From NCBI RefSeq assembly GCF_000012625.1, contig NC_007516.1, forward strand, positions 558,001-622,000: a stretch of 64,000 bases of DNA. The letters run 5' to 3'. This stretch comes from Synechococcus sp. CC9605. Its GTDB lineage: Bacteria; Cyanobacteriota; Cyanobacteriia; PCC-6307; Cyanobiaceae. A program made the translations under genes and the position numbers. Of the stretch, positions 36,907 to 45,843 are shown piece by piece. The notes beneath the pieces are model-generated. The model ran no database searches, was not told where the DNA came from, and saw only the letters and a list, made by a program, of their open reading frames with translations. The first letter of the stretch is position 1; every line of letters begins with the position of its first letter.

Positions 36907-38586
36907 TCACATCATCCCGGGCATGCCCATGCCGCCCATTCCGGGCATGCCCATGCCACCCATTCCGCCCATGCCACCCATGGGGTCTCCGTCTCCGGCG
37001 GGAGCCGGTGCAGGGGGTTCCGGCTTGTCGGCAATCACAACTTCAGTGGTGATCAGGAGAGAAGCGATCGAAATTGAATCCTGCACGGCCAAGCGCACCA
37101 CCTTGGCGGCATCAACGATGCCAGCAGCCATGAGGTCTTCATAGACACCACTTAGGGCATTGAATCCCTGGCCGCTGCTGCGCATGCCCGCGATCACAAC
37201 GTCACCGTTCTGACCGGCATTGGTGGCGATCTGATGAATCGGCGCCGTCAGTGCCCGCTGCACGATCTCCACGCCGGTGCGCTGGTCACCGTTCAGGGAT
37301 GAAGCCAGGGCGTCAAGGCTGTCGGCGAGTTGCAGCAAGGTGCTGCCGCCTCCCGCAACGATACCCTCCTCGACGGCGGCACGGGTGGCATTCAGGGCAT
37401 CCTCGATCCGCAGTTTGCGGTTCTTCAGTTCCGTTTCCGTCGGTGCACCGACCTTGATCACAGCCACGCCGCCGGCCAGTTTGGCGATCCGCTCCTGGAG
37501 CTTTTCCCTGTCGTAGTCGGATTCAGTGGCCTCCAGTTCACGTCGGATCGCGCTGACGCGCTCGCTCACTGCCTGGCGATGGTCGTCGTTGGCGACGATC
37601 GTGGTGTTCTCCTTGCTGATGGTGACGCGGCGTGCTTTGCCGAGATCCTCGAGGGTCACTTTGTCGAGGGTCATCGCCTTGTCTTCGCTGATCAGCGTTC
37701 CGCCCGTGAGGATGGCGATGTCGGCCAGGGCTGCCTTGCGACGTTCGCCGAAGGAGGGTGCGCGAACAGCGGCCACTTGCAGAACCCCACGGCTCTTGTT
37801 CATCACCAGGGTGGCCAGGGCCTCACCTTCCACTTCTTCAGAAAGGATGAGCAGGGGAGAGCCGCTCTTCTGAACGGTTTCCAGCACGGGGACAAGATCG
37901 GTGATCGTGCTGATCTTGCGGTCCGTCAGCAGGATCAGAGGATTGTCGAATTCACAGACCTGACGGTCAGCATCCGTGACGAAGTAGGGGGAGCTGTAGC
38001 CCCGGTCGAAGGCCATGCCTTCGGTGATTTCCAGTTCCGTTGCCAGAGACTTCGATTCCTCAACCGTGATCACCCCATCGGTGCTCACCTTGTCCATCGC
38101 CTCCGCAATCATCCGACCGACTTCTTCATCACCCCCGGAGCTCACGGTGGCTACCTGACGAATGGCATCGCCGGCGATGGCCTGGCTCCGCTCGCTCAGG
38201 CCCGCCACGATATGTGCAGCGGCCTTCTCCATGCCTCGGCGGAGTTCCACAGGACTCGCTCCAGCAGCGGTGTTGCGCAGACCTTCCCGCACCATGGCCT
38301 GAGCCAACACGGTTGCCGTCGTGGTGCCGTCTCCGGCTTTGTCTTTGGTCTTCGAGGCCACCTGCTGCATCAGCTTGGCGCCAAGGTTTTCGAACGGGTC
38401 GTCCAGTTCGATTTCACGGGCGATTGAGTCGCCGTCATTGACGATGTCGGGTGCGCCGAATTTCTTTTCGAGCACGACGTTGCGACCGCGCGGGCCGATC
38501 GTGACGCGCACCGCATCGGCGAGTGCATCTACACCCCGCTCGAGGGCGCTGCGGGATTCGTCAGAGAAGGAAAGGAGTTTGGCCAT
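36907..38586 (-). CDS. groL: Chaperonin GroEL
   Basis: ATP-dependent 60-kDa chaperonin, 559 residues from [55 protein letters not shown]-site motif [13 protein letters not shown] is present. The C-terminus carries the GGM-type repeat ([19 protein letters not shown] onward). No groES lies next to it, so this is probably the second, groES-independent copy common in cyanobacteria. No CIRCE inverted repeat is seen upstream. The ATG at 38586 is chosen over a longer frame by the MAK start. Confidence 0.97.
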   Translation of the reverse strand: MAKLLSFSDESRSALERGVDALADAVRVTIGPRGRNVVLEKKFGAPDIVNDGDSIAREIELDDPFENLGAKLMQQVASKTKDKAGDGTTTATVLAQAMVREGLRNTAAGASPVELRRGMEKAAAHIVAGLSERSQAIAGDAIRQVATVSSGGDEEVGRMIAEAMDKVSTDGVITVEESKSLATELEITEGMAFDRGYSSPYFVTDADRQVCEFDNPLILLTDRKISTITDLVPVLETVQKSGSPLLILSEEVEGEALATLVMNKSRGVLQVAAVRAPSFGERRKAALADIAILTGGTLISEDKAMTLDKVTLEDLGKARRVTISKENTTIVANDDHRQAVSERVSAIRRELEATESDYDREKLQERIAKLAGGVAVIKVGAPTETELKNRKLRIEDALNATRAAVEEGIVAGGGSTLLQLADSLDALASSLNGDQRTGVEIVQRALTAPIHQIATNAGQNGDVVIAGMRSSGQGFNALSGVYEDLMAAGIVDAAKVVRLAVQDSISIASLLITTEVVIADKPEPPAPAPAGDGDPMGGMGGMGGMGMPGMGGMGMPGMM

Positions 38587-38717
38587 AGTCGCGGGCACGC
38601 CGTTGGTCACTGTCCCATAGCGATGTGGTGCTCGTGGAGAGGCGATGTGGTGGGGAAAGCCGAATGGTTGGAGGCTGCCTGGATGCCGCCCCCAAATGAA
38701 CTGATTAGGGTCCGGTA

Positions 38718-38894
38718 ATGGGTGAATCCGGAGCACTCTTCTTTGTTCTGATGGCAGGCCTGGCCGGTTCGATGGCCTTGGTTTACGTGCCCCTGCGCAT
38801 CTTTCTCACCGCCACTGCCCGCAGCCGACGGTTACGCCTGCTCCAGCGCATCCGCCGCCTGCGGGATGAATTGGCGCAACCCCTTGATTCCTGA
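38718..38894 (+). CDS. Small membrane protein, 58 aa
   Basis: A short open frame on the plus strand between groL and fabG, with ATG at 38718 and TGA at 38892-38894. The product is [20 protein letters not shown] followed by a second hydrophobic stretch ([12 protein letters not shown]) and a basic, Arg-rich tail ([18 protein letters not shown]). This looks like a single-span protein with a cytoplasmic basic end. No family recognised. It fills the gap between divergent/convergent neighbours without overlap, which supports it. Confidence 0.6.
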   Translation: MGESGALFFVLMAGLAGSMALVYVPLRIFLTATARSRRLRLLQRIRRLRDELAQPLDS

Positions 38895-38903
38895 TCCTGG
38901 GGC

Positions 38904-39656
38904 TCAGGCCATCACCATGCCGCCATCCACCTGCAGCACCTGGCCTGTGATGTAGGCCGCTGCTGGGTCGGCCGCAAGGAAGCGCACAGCGCCGGCCACC
39001 TGCTCCTGGGTGCCAAAGGTCCCCAGAGGGATGTCTTTGAGGATGGCCTCCGCATCGAGGTCTTTGGTCATGTCCGTGGCGATGAAACCCGGAGCCACGG
39101 CGTTCACGGTGATGCCACGGCTGGCAAGCTCTTTGGCGGTGCTGCGGGTGAGACCGATGACGCCGGCTTTGGCGGCGGCGTAGTTGGCCTGTCCCGCATT
39201 GCCCATCAGCCCCACGACGGAGGTGATGTTGATGATCCGACCGCTCTTCTGCTTCAGCATTGGGCGTGACACCGCTCGCGTGCAGAGGAACACACCACTC
39301 AGGTTGAGGTCGATTACCGATTGCCAATCGTCGGTTTTCATCCGCATCAGCAGGCCGTCACGGGTGATGCCGGCATTGTTGACCAGAACATCAAGACGGC
39401 CGCTGCGCTCCAACACTGTCTTGATGAGGCCATCCACCTCGGTCTCGACCGAAACACTGGCTTGCAGGGCGTAGGCCTTGCCCCCTGCCGTGGTGATGGC
39501 AGCGACCACTTCATCTGCTGCCGCGGCGGAGCTGGAGTAGTTCACAACCACTTCTGCACCCGCTTCACCCAGGGCGAGAGCGATGGCACGGCCGATGCCA
39601 CGCCCTCCTCCCGTCACCAGGGCGGTCTGTCCGGCAAGAGAAGCGCTGGGAGACAT
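38904..39656 (-). CDS. fabG: 3-oxoacyl-[ACP] reductase
   Basis: NADPH-dependent reductase of fatty acid synthesis, 250 residues from MSPSASLAGQTALVTGGGRGIGRAIA. The Rossmann TGGGRGIG motif, the NNAG motif (VLVNNAGITRDGLLMRM) and the Ser-Tyr-Lys triad (NITSVVGLMGNAGQANYAAAKAG) are all present. An upstream in-frame extension of 17 residues back to 39707 is possible but the shorter start matches the family and leaves a 47-bp gap after the K+ channel gene. Confidence 0.95.
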   Translation of the reverse strand: MSPSASLAGQTALVTGGGRGIGRAIALALGEAGAEVVVNYSSSAAAADEVVAAITTAGGKAYALQASVSVETEVDGLIKTVLERSGRLDVLVNNAGITRDGLLMRMKTDDWQSVIDLNLSGVFLCTRAVSRPMLKQKSGRIINITSVVGLMGNAGQANYAAAKAGVIGLTRSTAKELASRGITVNAVAPGFIATDMTKDLDAEAILKDIPLGTFGTQEQVAGAVRFLAADPAAAYITGQVLQVDGGMVMA

Positions 39657-39703
39657 GAGGGCACCGTTGATCGCAGGATCGTACGGAGCCATCGACATCC
39701 CGC

Positions 39704-40759
39704 TCAACCCGGCATGCTTTCAATCGTGTCGACCGCCTCACCGAGCAACCTCTGAAAGGTGGTGAGTTGGGTCTTGCTCCCCAGCACGATCAGGAGCTGC
39801 CCCGCTGCCATCTGGGTGGCGCCGCCTGGATTGGCGATCAGCTTTCCGTTGTCCCTGATCGCCAGCACAATGGCTCCACTGCGACGGCCCAGCTCAAGTT
39901 CAGACAGGCTTTTTCCTTCGATCTCCTTGAGAAGCAGGGGGTTCTGACTCAGCTGGAATTCCTCGATTTCATAGTCGGAGCCCGCCAGCAAATCCATGAA
40001 GTTGAGGGCCAGTGGTCGCAGCGCCGAAGCCGCCATCACCCGTCCACCGGCTACGTAGGGACTGACCACCACAGTGGCGCCGGCCAGCCGCAATTTAGAC
40101 GCAGCCTCATCACTGTTGGCGCGGGCAATCAAGCGGCAATCCGGTCGTAAATCCTTGGCGCTGAGGATCACGTACAGATTTGAGGCATCGCTGGGTAGGG
40201 CGGCCACGAGGCTGCAGCAGCGTTCCAGACCTGCGTCCAGCAGGGTTTCATCGAGGGTTGCATCGGCCTGAAGCACCCAGAAGCCATTCTCGTCTGCCAC
40301 GGCCTTTCGTTCTGGATCGGTTTCGATCACCACGAGGGGCACCGCGTCCCGTTGCAGTTGGGCTGCAATCTCCTGTCCGATCCGGCCGTAGCCGCAAAGA
40401 ATCACGTGGTCGTGAAGGCCTTCCAGCATGCGGAGAAAGCGGAACTCCCGCAGTCTGCGGAAATATCCCGACTCCTTCAGCCCGAGAACGCGTTGGATGG
40501 CCAGTTGCACAACCACCAAGCCACCCACCACGATCAAGACGGTGACCAGGCGGCCTGGTGGTGAAAGCGGGGCGACTTCTCCAAAACCGATGGTGCTGAT
40601 GGTGATCAGCACCATCCAGAGGCAATCGCCCCAGTCCCATCCCTCCGTGATCCGATAACCGAGGGCACCCGCGAAGATCACAGCACTGAGGGCACTGATG
40701 GGCCCCCGCCATGGGGCCGTGATCAGCTTCAGCTGTCCCCTGGCTCGGCGCCGCCTCAT
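39704..40759 (-). CDS. Potassium channel with RCK (TrkA-N) domain
   Basis: A 351-residue protein. Two membrane helices flank a pore loop whose filter reads TIGFGE (ISTIGFGEVAPLSPPGR), a variant of TVGYGD. A Rossmann RCK domain follows (HVILCGYGRIGQEIAAQL) with a DPER region, then a C-terminal regulatory part (LIANPGGATQMAAGQLLIVLGSKTQL). This is a typical MthK-like prokaryotic K+ channel layout. It starts with ATG at 40759, 11 bp after the upstream GT9-like gene on the same strand. Confidence 0.9.
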   Translation of the reverse strand: MRRRRARGQLKLITAPWRGPISALSAVIFAGALGYRITEGWDWGDCLWMVLITISTIGFGEVAPLSPPGRLVTVLIVVGGLVVVQLAIQRVLGLKESGYFRRLREFRFLRMLEGLHDHVILCGYGRIGQEIAAQLQRDAVPLVVIETDPERKAVADENGFWVLQADATLDETLLDAGLERCCSLVAALPSDASNLYVILSAKDLRPDCRLIARANSDEAASKLRLAGATVVVSPYVAGGRVMAASALRPLALNFMDLLAGSDYEIEEFQLSQNPLLLKEIEGKSLSELELGRRSGAIVLAIRDNGKLIANPGGATQMAAGQLLIVLGSKTQLTTFQRLLGEAVDTIESMPG

Positions 40760-40770
40760 CGGACGTCTCC

Positions 40771-41604
40771 TCAGAAACCGAGAGCCGTCAGCACATCACT
40801 GCTCTGCAGCGTGGCGAGCTCCTGCGAGCGGCCGAGGCAGCGGATCTCCTGGCGCTCCGGAAGGTCTTCGGCCTCGGCTCCGAGGGCAACCAGGGGGGTG
40901 CCGCAGTAGGTCGCCAGGCGCTGGGATACCGGGCAGCTGCTGAGAACCACATCGGCATTGGCCACCAAGGCCGCCCGCTTGGTCAGGCTGAGCCCCGTTG
41001 GCAGCACCATGCTGCGCAGCGCTGGCAGGCGGCTTTTGATCGTCTCAGGCAGCTTGTGCCACTCCGCGGCAGGCCAGTCATCCCCCTGGCCGGATGGAGA
41101 CAGCAGCAGAAGGGGGCCGTCACCGCTAGGCAGTGCTTCACGGGCTTCCTCAAGAGCCTCTGCCGCCAGGGGCAGGCGGAACTGATCGGCCTCGAGTTCA
41201 AGCCCCAGGGCCTGGAGAAAAGGGTTGAGACGCTGGGGCCTCCAGCCGGGGCCAAAGCTGACCTGGTCGGTGCAGGCAAATCCCTCAACGGCCAAGCGTT
41301 TGGGGATGTGGCTCATCGACAGCATCAGGTTCACCTGTTGCCCTTCAGCGAAGTTGATGCAGATCTGAAAGTCGGGTTCGCGCACGCAGCCGAGCAGGTT
41401 GGCCCAATCCGCCAGCGTGGGGTTGGCCTTGAAGCTGAATGGCACCAGCTTCTCCAGGCACGGCAGAAGCTTCCATGGGGCTGCCTGCTGGGGGTCACAG
41501 GCCACCTGCAGGGTGGCGTTGAGTTTCTGACAGGTATCGGCCAGAGCCGGTAGGCGGTCCAGCTGCTCTTCGAGCGAACCCGGGCTCAGGGCAAGAACTC
41601 GCAT
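40771..41604 (-). CDS. Glycosyltransferase family 9-like protein
   Basis: A 277-residue protein beginning MRVLALSPGSLEEQLDRLPALADTC. It resembles ADP-heptose:LPS heptosyltransferase (GT9) proteins: a GT-B fold with LLLLSPSGQGDDWPAAEWHKLPETIK as the donor-side region and NADVVLSSCPVSQRLATYCGTPLVALGAEAEDL near the end. The donor and acceptor are not known. The frame stays open to 42189 on the minus strand, but that part is antisense to ispD and is not counted. ispD diverges 72 bp away. Confidence 0.8.
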   Translation of the reverse strand: MRVLALSPGSLEEQLDRLPALADTCQKLNATLQVACDPQQAAPWKLLPCLEKLVPFSFKANPTLADWANLLGCVREPDFQICINFAEGQQVNLMLSMSHIPKRLAVEGFACTDQVSFGPGWRPQRLNPFLQALGLELEADQFRLPLAAEALEEAREALPSGDGPLLLLSPSGQGDDWPAAEWHKLPETIKSRLPALRSMVLPTGLSLTKRAALVANADVVLSSCPVSQRLATYCGTPLVALGAEAEDLPERQEIRCLGRSQELATLQSSDVLTALGF

Positions 41605-41676
41605 GCAGCGCCGCCTTCTATGGTGCGAGCTGATTGTATGGAGGTCGTTTAAGCCTGTCCGGGGCAGGAGTCGCTT

Positions 41677-42357
41677 GTGCATCTGTTGATTGCTGCGGCG
41701 GGAAGCGGTCGGCGTATGGGTGCGGATCGCAACAAGCTGCTGCTGCCGTTGGCCGGACGCCCCGTCATTGCCTGGACCATTGAGGCGGCCCTGCGGTCTG
41801 AGCGGATTGAATGGATCGGGATCGTTGGCCAGGAGGTTGATCGAGAGGCCATCCTTGCGGTGCTGGATGAGCCCAGCAAGCCGGTGCACTGGATCCAGGG
41901 CGGCAGCACGCGGCAGGAGTCGGTTCTGTGTGGTCTGGCCGGGTTGCCTGAGCAGGCTCGCCACGTCTTGATTCATGACGGCGCCCGTTGTCTGGCTGAA
42001 CCGAAGTTGTTTGATCGCTGTGCAGCTGTGGTGGAGGACGGCACGGCGCTGATTGCTGCAACGCCGGTGAGCGACACGATCAAGCGTGTGGGATCCGACG
42101 GTGTGATTCGCGATACGCCGGATCGATCGGAGCTCTGGGCGGCGCAGACGCCGCAGGGCTTTGCTGTTGATCAGCTGCGTCGCGGCCACGCTGAGGCGGT
42201 TGCCCAGGGCTGGACGGTCACCGACGATGCGTCGTTGTATGAGCGTCTGGGTTGGCCTGTGCAGGTCTTGGATGCCGGCCCGGCCAACATCAAGGTCACC
42301 ACACCGTTTGACCTCACCGTTGCGGAAGCGGTTCTCGCCCTCAGGTCAGCAGGCTGA
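41677..42357 (+). CDS. ispD: 2-C-methyl-D-erythritol 4-phosphate cytidylyltransferase
   Basis: Third enzyme of the MEP isoprenoid pathway. The 226-residue product has the CTP-binding start [41 protein letters not shown] and the [10 protein letters not shown] region. Start is GTG at 41677, with GGAG seven bases before it. The stop overlaps the convergent LD-carboxypeptidase gene by 17 bases. The ubiA and ctaB prenyltransferases in this window would use its downstream products. Confidence 0.96.
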
Positions 42358-43237
42358 GCCTGCCGCTCTGCCCGTCGAGGCGTGCCATCGCCCCCATGGG
42401 TAGGGCTGCGTTGCCGGATCGGTGACCAACGGGCAGGTCCATCACTCTGGGAATGCCGAGATCGGCCGTGCGTTCTTCAAGAACCTGCTCAAGGTTGAAG
42501 CATTCGGAGGCGTCTCTGGTTTCGTCGGCGCATCCCTCGAAATTGCCAAACGCCAGACCCGCCAACCCCTGCAAACTGCCATTCAGCCTCCATTGAGTGA
42601 GCATCCGATCAAGGCGGTAGGGGGCTTCGCCCACGTCCTCCAGCACCAGAACGGCTCCTTTGAGGGGGGGCACGAAAGGGCTGCCCAACAGGTGGGTGGC
42701 CACGGTCAGATTGGCCACAAGCAGAGGACCGCTCCCCACACCGCCGCCGCCACTACGACCTTGCAGGTCAGGGACGGCGTTGCCGAAGAGCAGGTTGCGC
42801 AAACGGTCACGGCTCCAATGCGGCTCCTCCGCAAGCGTTGTGAGCAAGGGGCCATGGATGCCCCCTGCGAACCCTGCTGCCTGGCGGGCCCAGAGCAGAG
42901 CTGTCACGTCGGAAAAGCCCAGCAGCCAGCCGCTCTGCCAGCGGATGGGCTGCTCCAGCAGTCGAGCAGCCCCCCATCCACCGCGGGCACAGGCCAGCAG
43001 GGCTGCGGGTTCGGCCGGATGCAGATCGGCATGGCGCGTGTCATCGCCCCCAGCGAAGTAGCCCCAACGTCGGCTGGCCAAGGTCTGGGGCTGAACATCG
43101 AGGCCCCAGCTCTGCAGAACCGCAATGCCCTCCTGCAGCTTGATGTCGTCCTGCAGGGCTGAGCTGGCGGCCACACAGGCCACACGGTCTCCAGTTTTGA
43201 GCGGTGGAGCCGGGGTGATCCGCATCAGGCTCCCCAT
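42341..43237 (-). CDS. LD-carboxypeptidase (S66 family)
   Basis: The 298-residue S66 peptidase cleaves the D-Ala from tetrapeptides in peptidoglycan recycling (LdcA type) or resists microcin C7 (MccF type); the two cannot be separated here. Seen features: [33 protein letters not shown], the nucleophile region [14 protein letters not shown], and a C-terminal catalytic Glu/His region. Met codons at 43237 and 43225 can start it; the second gives the exact adjacency seen with ubiA. ispD converges at the 3' end. Confidence 0.88.
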
Positions 43238-44118
43238 CCCCTGGCCAGAACTAGGCCGAGCCAGAGCAGCGTTCCCGCCTGCACTTGCTGGGCAAAATGC
43301 TTCCCGTAGGTGCTCATGGGTGCATCCTGTTGGTTCAACGGGTTGCAGCTGAGCTGCATGAAGACGGTGGCAAGCAACCAGAGAAGCCAGAACGGAGCCG
43401 GGATCTGAGCCGACCAGGCCGCCATGGCAAGGGTGATGGCTGTCACGAGGTAGCAGCCCCGCACCACAGGCACCACACTGGATCCGAGGCTCAGGGCGCT
43501 GCTGCGCAGGCCGAGGCTTGCATCGTCACGTCGGTCGGCCATGGCATAGACGGTGTCGAAGCCGAAGGTCCACACCACGGTTGCCACCCAACTGCACACC
43601 AGGACAGGACTCCAGCTCAAGGAGGCCGTTGCAGCGGCCCATGGGATCAGCACTGCGAAGCCCCAGCACAGCGCCAAGATCACCTGGGGGAAGGCGAACC
43701 ACCGCTTTGCTGATGGATAGCCGAGGATCGGCAGCACGGCCGTGCAGGCCAAGGCGAGACAGAGCCTGAGGCTGTCGGCTGGAAGACTCAGCACGACAGC
43801 CAGGCTGAGGCCCAACAGGGTCAGCAGCAGAGCGAAGGCTGGGCCTCGCTGCAGAGCACCCCGGGCTAGAGGCCGACGTTTTGTGCGTTCCACCTTGCCG
43901 TCGAAGCGCTGGTCCCAGAGATCATTGGCGATGCAACCCGCTCCGCTCACCGCCAGCCCCCCCAGCAGAATCTGCAGGATCAGCACAAGACTGGGGGGAG
44001 CGGTTGGATTCAGCCAGAGGGCCCAGCCTGCTGGGATCAGCAGGATCAGCCGGCCGGTGGGTTTGTTCCAGCGGAGCAGTTCGATCCAGGGCTGAAGACG
44101 GGCAGAGCTGCTGATCAC
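43225..44118 (-). CDS. 4-hydroxybenzoate polyprenyltransferase-like (UbiA)
   Basis: A 297-residue UbiA-family prenyltransferase with about eight helices and two Asp-rich motifs: NDLWDQRFDGKVERTKRRPLARG and DTVYAMADRRDD. In cyanobacteria this group acts early in plastoquinone synthesis. The start is GTG at 44118 (VISSSARLQPWIELLRWNKP), because the longer frame would overlap the divergent ppx gene. It overlaps the LD-carboxypeptidase gene by 13 bases if that starts at 43237. Confidence 0.9.
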   Translation of the reverse strand: MISSSARLQPWIELLRWNKPTGRLILLIPAGWALWLNPTAPPSLVLILQILLGGLAVSGAGCIANDLWDQRFDGKVERTKRRPLARGALQRGPAFALLLTLLGLSLAVVLSLPADSLRLCLALACTAVLPILGYPSAKRWFAFPQVILALCWGFAVLIPWAAATASLSWSPVLVCSWVATVVWTFGFDTVYAMADRRDDASLGLRSSALSLGSSVVPVVRGCYLVTAITLAMAAWSAQIPAPFWLLWLLATVFMQLSCNPLNQQDAPMSTYGKHFAQQVQAGTLLWLGLVLARGWGA

Positions 44119-44154
44119 AATCAACGGGATTTGAAGAACCCTAGTCAGGGTCTG

Positions 44155-45843
44155 ATGGCCCCGGCCATCAGTGGCAGAGTGGATTTCATTGCCGCTCTGA
44201 CGTTGATGCTGGATGCCAAGGCCCCAGCCCAGCCAACGGAACAGACCAACGGTGTGCCTCAGGCAGTGAACGCCGATCTGCGTCGGATCGCCGCCATCGA
44301 TATCGGGACCAATTCCTTTCACCTTCTAGTGGCAGCCGTTGATCCGAAACTGCGCACGTTTCGGATCATCCAGGCCGAAAAGGCCACCACGCGTCTGGGG
44401 GAGCGTGATCCTGAGACCGGTGAGCTGACCGAGGCGGCGATGCAACGGGGGCTGGAAACCCTTCGCCAGTTCCGAGATCTCGCCGCCAGTCACCGGGTTG
44501 AGCAGATCGTCACAGCGGCAACGAGTGCCGTTCGGGAAGCACCCAATGGTCGCGATTTCCTCCAGACCATCCTTGACGATCTGGGGATGGAGGTGGATTT
44601 GGTCAGTGGCCCTGAGGAGGCCCGGCTGATCTACCTGGGCGTCCTCTCAGGAATGCCGTTTGGAGATCGTCCGCATCTTCTGCTCGACATCGGCGGTGGC
44701 TCCACGGAACTGATCCTGGCCGATGGTCGTGATGCCCGCGCCCTGACCAGCACCCGTGTGGGGGCTGTGCGACTTCAGCGGGACTTTGTTCGGGATGATC
44801 CGATGCCCCCCCAACGGCGATCGTTCCTGCGGGCCTTCATTCAGGGGTCTCTTGAACCTGCGGTCGACAAAGTCCGTCGCAGGATTAAACCCGGTGAAAT
44901 CCCAGTTTTGGTGGCCACCAGTGGCACAGCGATGGCCATTGGCTCCCTTGCCGCGAGTGAGGAGGAGCGCCCACCCCGCAAATTGCATGGCTACCGCGTC
45001 ACACGGCAGTGCCTGGACAAGGTGGTTGATCGGTTGATCACGATGACCCCTGCTCAGCGACGGGAGTTGGCGTCCATCAATGATCGTCGGGCCGAAATCA
45101 TTGTTCCCGGCGCGCTGATCCTGCAAACCACCATGAAGATGCTGGGGGTGGAGGATTTCGTGCTCAGTGAGCGGGCGCTCAGGGAGGGTCTGATCGTTGA
45201 TTGGATGCTTCGTCAGGGTCTTCTGGAAGACCGCTTCAGCTTTCAAAGCAGCATCAGGCAACGCACCGTGATCCATCAGGTGCAGCGCTTTGCGGTGAAC
45301 CAGAGCAGGGCTGAACGGGTCGCCAGCCATGCCCTCAGCCTCTACGACGCCACGCGAGGCGTGATGCATGACGACAGTGGCGAAGGGCGCGAACTGCTTT
45401 GGGCTGCAGCCATGCTCCATTCCTGTGGCCAGCACATCAACATCAGCGCTTACCACAAGCACACCTGGTACTTGATTCGTCATGGTGAGCTGCTGGGTTA
45501 TTCCGAGGCGGAGCATCTGATGGTGGCGGCGATTGCTCGCTATCACCGCCGCAGCCTGCCGAAGAAACGCCATGAGTCCTGGCAGCTTGTGGCCACCCGA
45601 GACAACCGCCGTTGTGTTCAGCAGATGGCCCTGCTGCTGCGCTTGGCCGCGGCATTGGATCGCAGGCCTGAGCCTGTGATCTCAGCACTGCGCATTCACG
45701 CGGTGAATGGAACTCTGGATCTGGAGATCGTCCCTGAGCGGATCAATCAGAACGTCAGCCTTGAACAGTGGAGCTTGGAGAGCTGCGCTGAGGTGGTGAA
45801 AGAGGCGGTCGGGGTGGAGCTGCGCGTCAGCGTTCAGGGTTGA
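44155..45843 (+). CDS. ppx: Exopolyphosphatase / pppGpp phosphohydrolase (Ppx/GppA)
   Basis: Releases phosphate from polyphosphate ends. The product of about 562 residues has the ASKHA start IAAIDIGTNSFHLLVAAVDP, the second phosphate loop LLLDIGGGSTELIL, and a C-terminal HD-type helical region (HINISAYHKHTWYLIRHGELLGYSEAEH). ATG at 44155 has AGGG before it; TTG 44131 and ATG 44206 also fit. The promoter region is shared with ubiA. Its stop overlaps the convergent RodZ-like gene by 17 bases. Confidence 0.93.
   Translation: MAPAISGRVDFIAALTLMLDAKAPAQPTEQTNGVPQAVNADLRRIAAIDIGTNSFHLLVAAVDPKLRTFRIIQAEKATTRLGERDPETGELTEAAMQRGLETLRQFRDLAASHRVEQIVTAATSAVREAPNGRDFLQTILDDLGMEVDLVSGPEEARLIYLGVLSGMPFGDRPHLLLDIGGGSTELILADGRDARALTSTRVGAVRLQRDFVRDDPMPPQRRSFLRAFIQGSLEPAVDKVRRRIKPGEIPVLVATSGTAMAIGSLAASEEERPPRKLHGYRVTRQCLDKVVDRLITMTPAQRRELASINDRRAEIIVPGALILQTTMKMLGVEDFVLSERALREGLIVDWMLRQGLLEDRFSFQSSIRQRTVIHQVQRFAVNQSRAERVASHALSLYDATRGVMHDDSGEGRELLWAAAMLHSCGQHINISAYHKHTWYLIRHGELLGYSEAEHLMVAAIARYHRRSLPKKRHESWQLVATRDNRRCVQQMALLLRLAAALDRRPEPVISALRIHAVNGTLDLEIVPERINQNVSLEQWSLESCAEVVKEAVGVELRVSVQG

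Noticed and set aside
37330-38427. Long plus-strand frame (365 codons) opposite groL
   Set aside because: It is antisense to a clear GroEL and its product has no recognisable domain; high GC makes long shadow frames common.
38587-38717. CIRCE operator before groL
   Set aside because: No TTAGCACTC-N9-GAGTGCTAA-like inverted repeat is present.
41605-42189. Upstream extension of the GT9-like frame
   Set aside because: It lies antisense to ispD, and the conserved protein start is MRVLALSPG at 41604.
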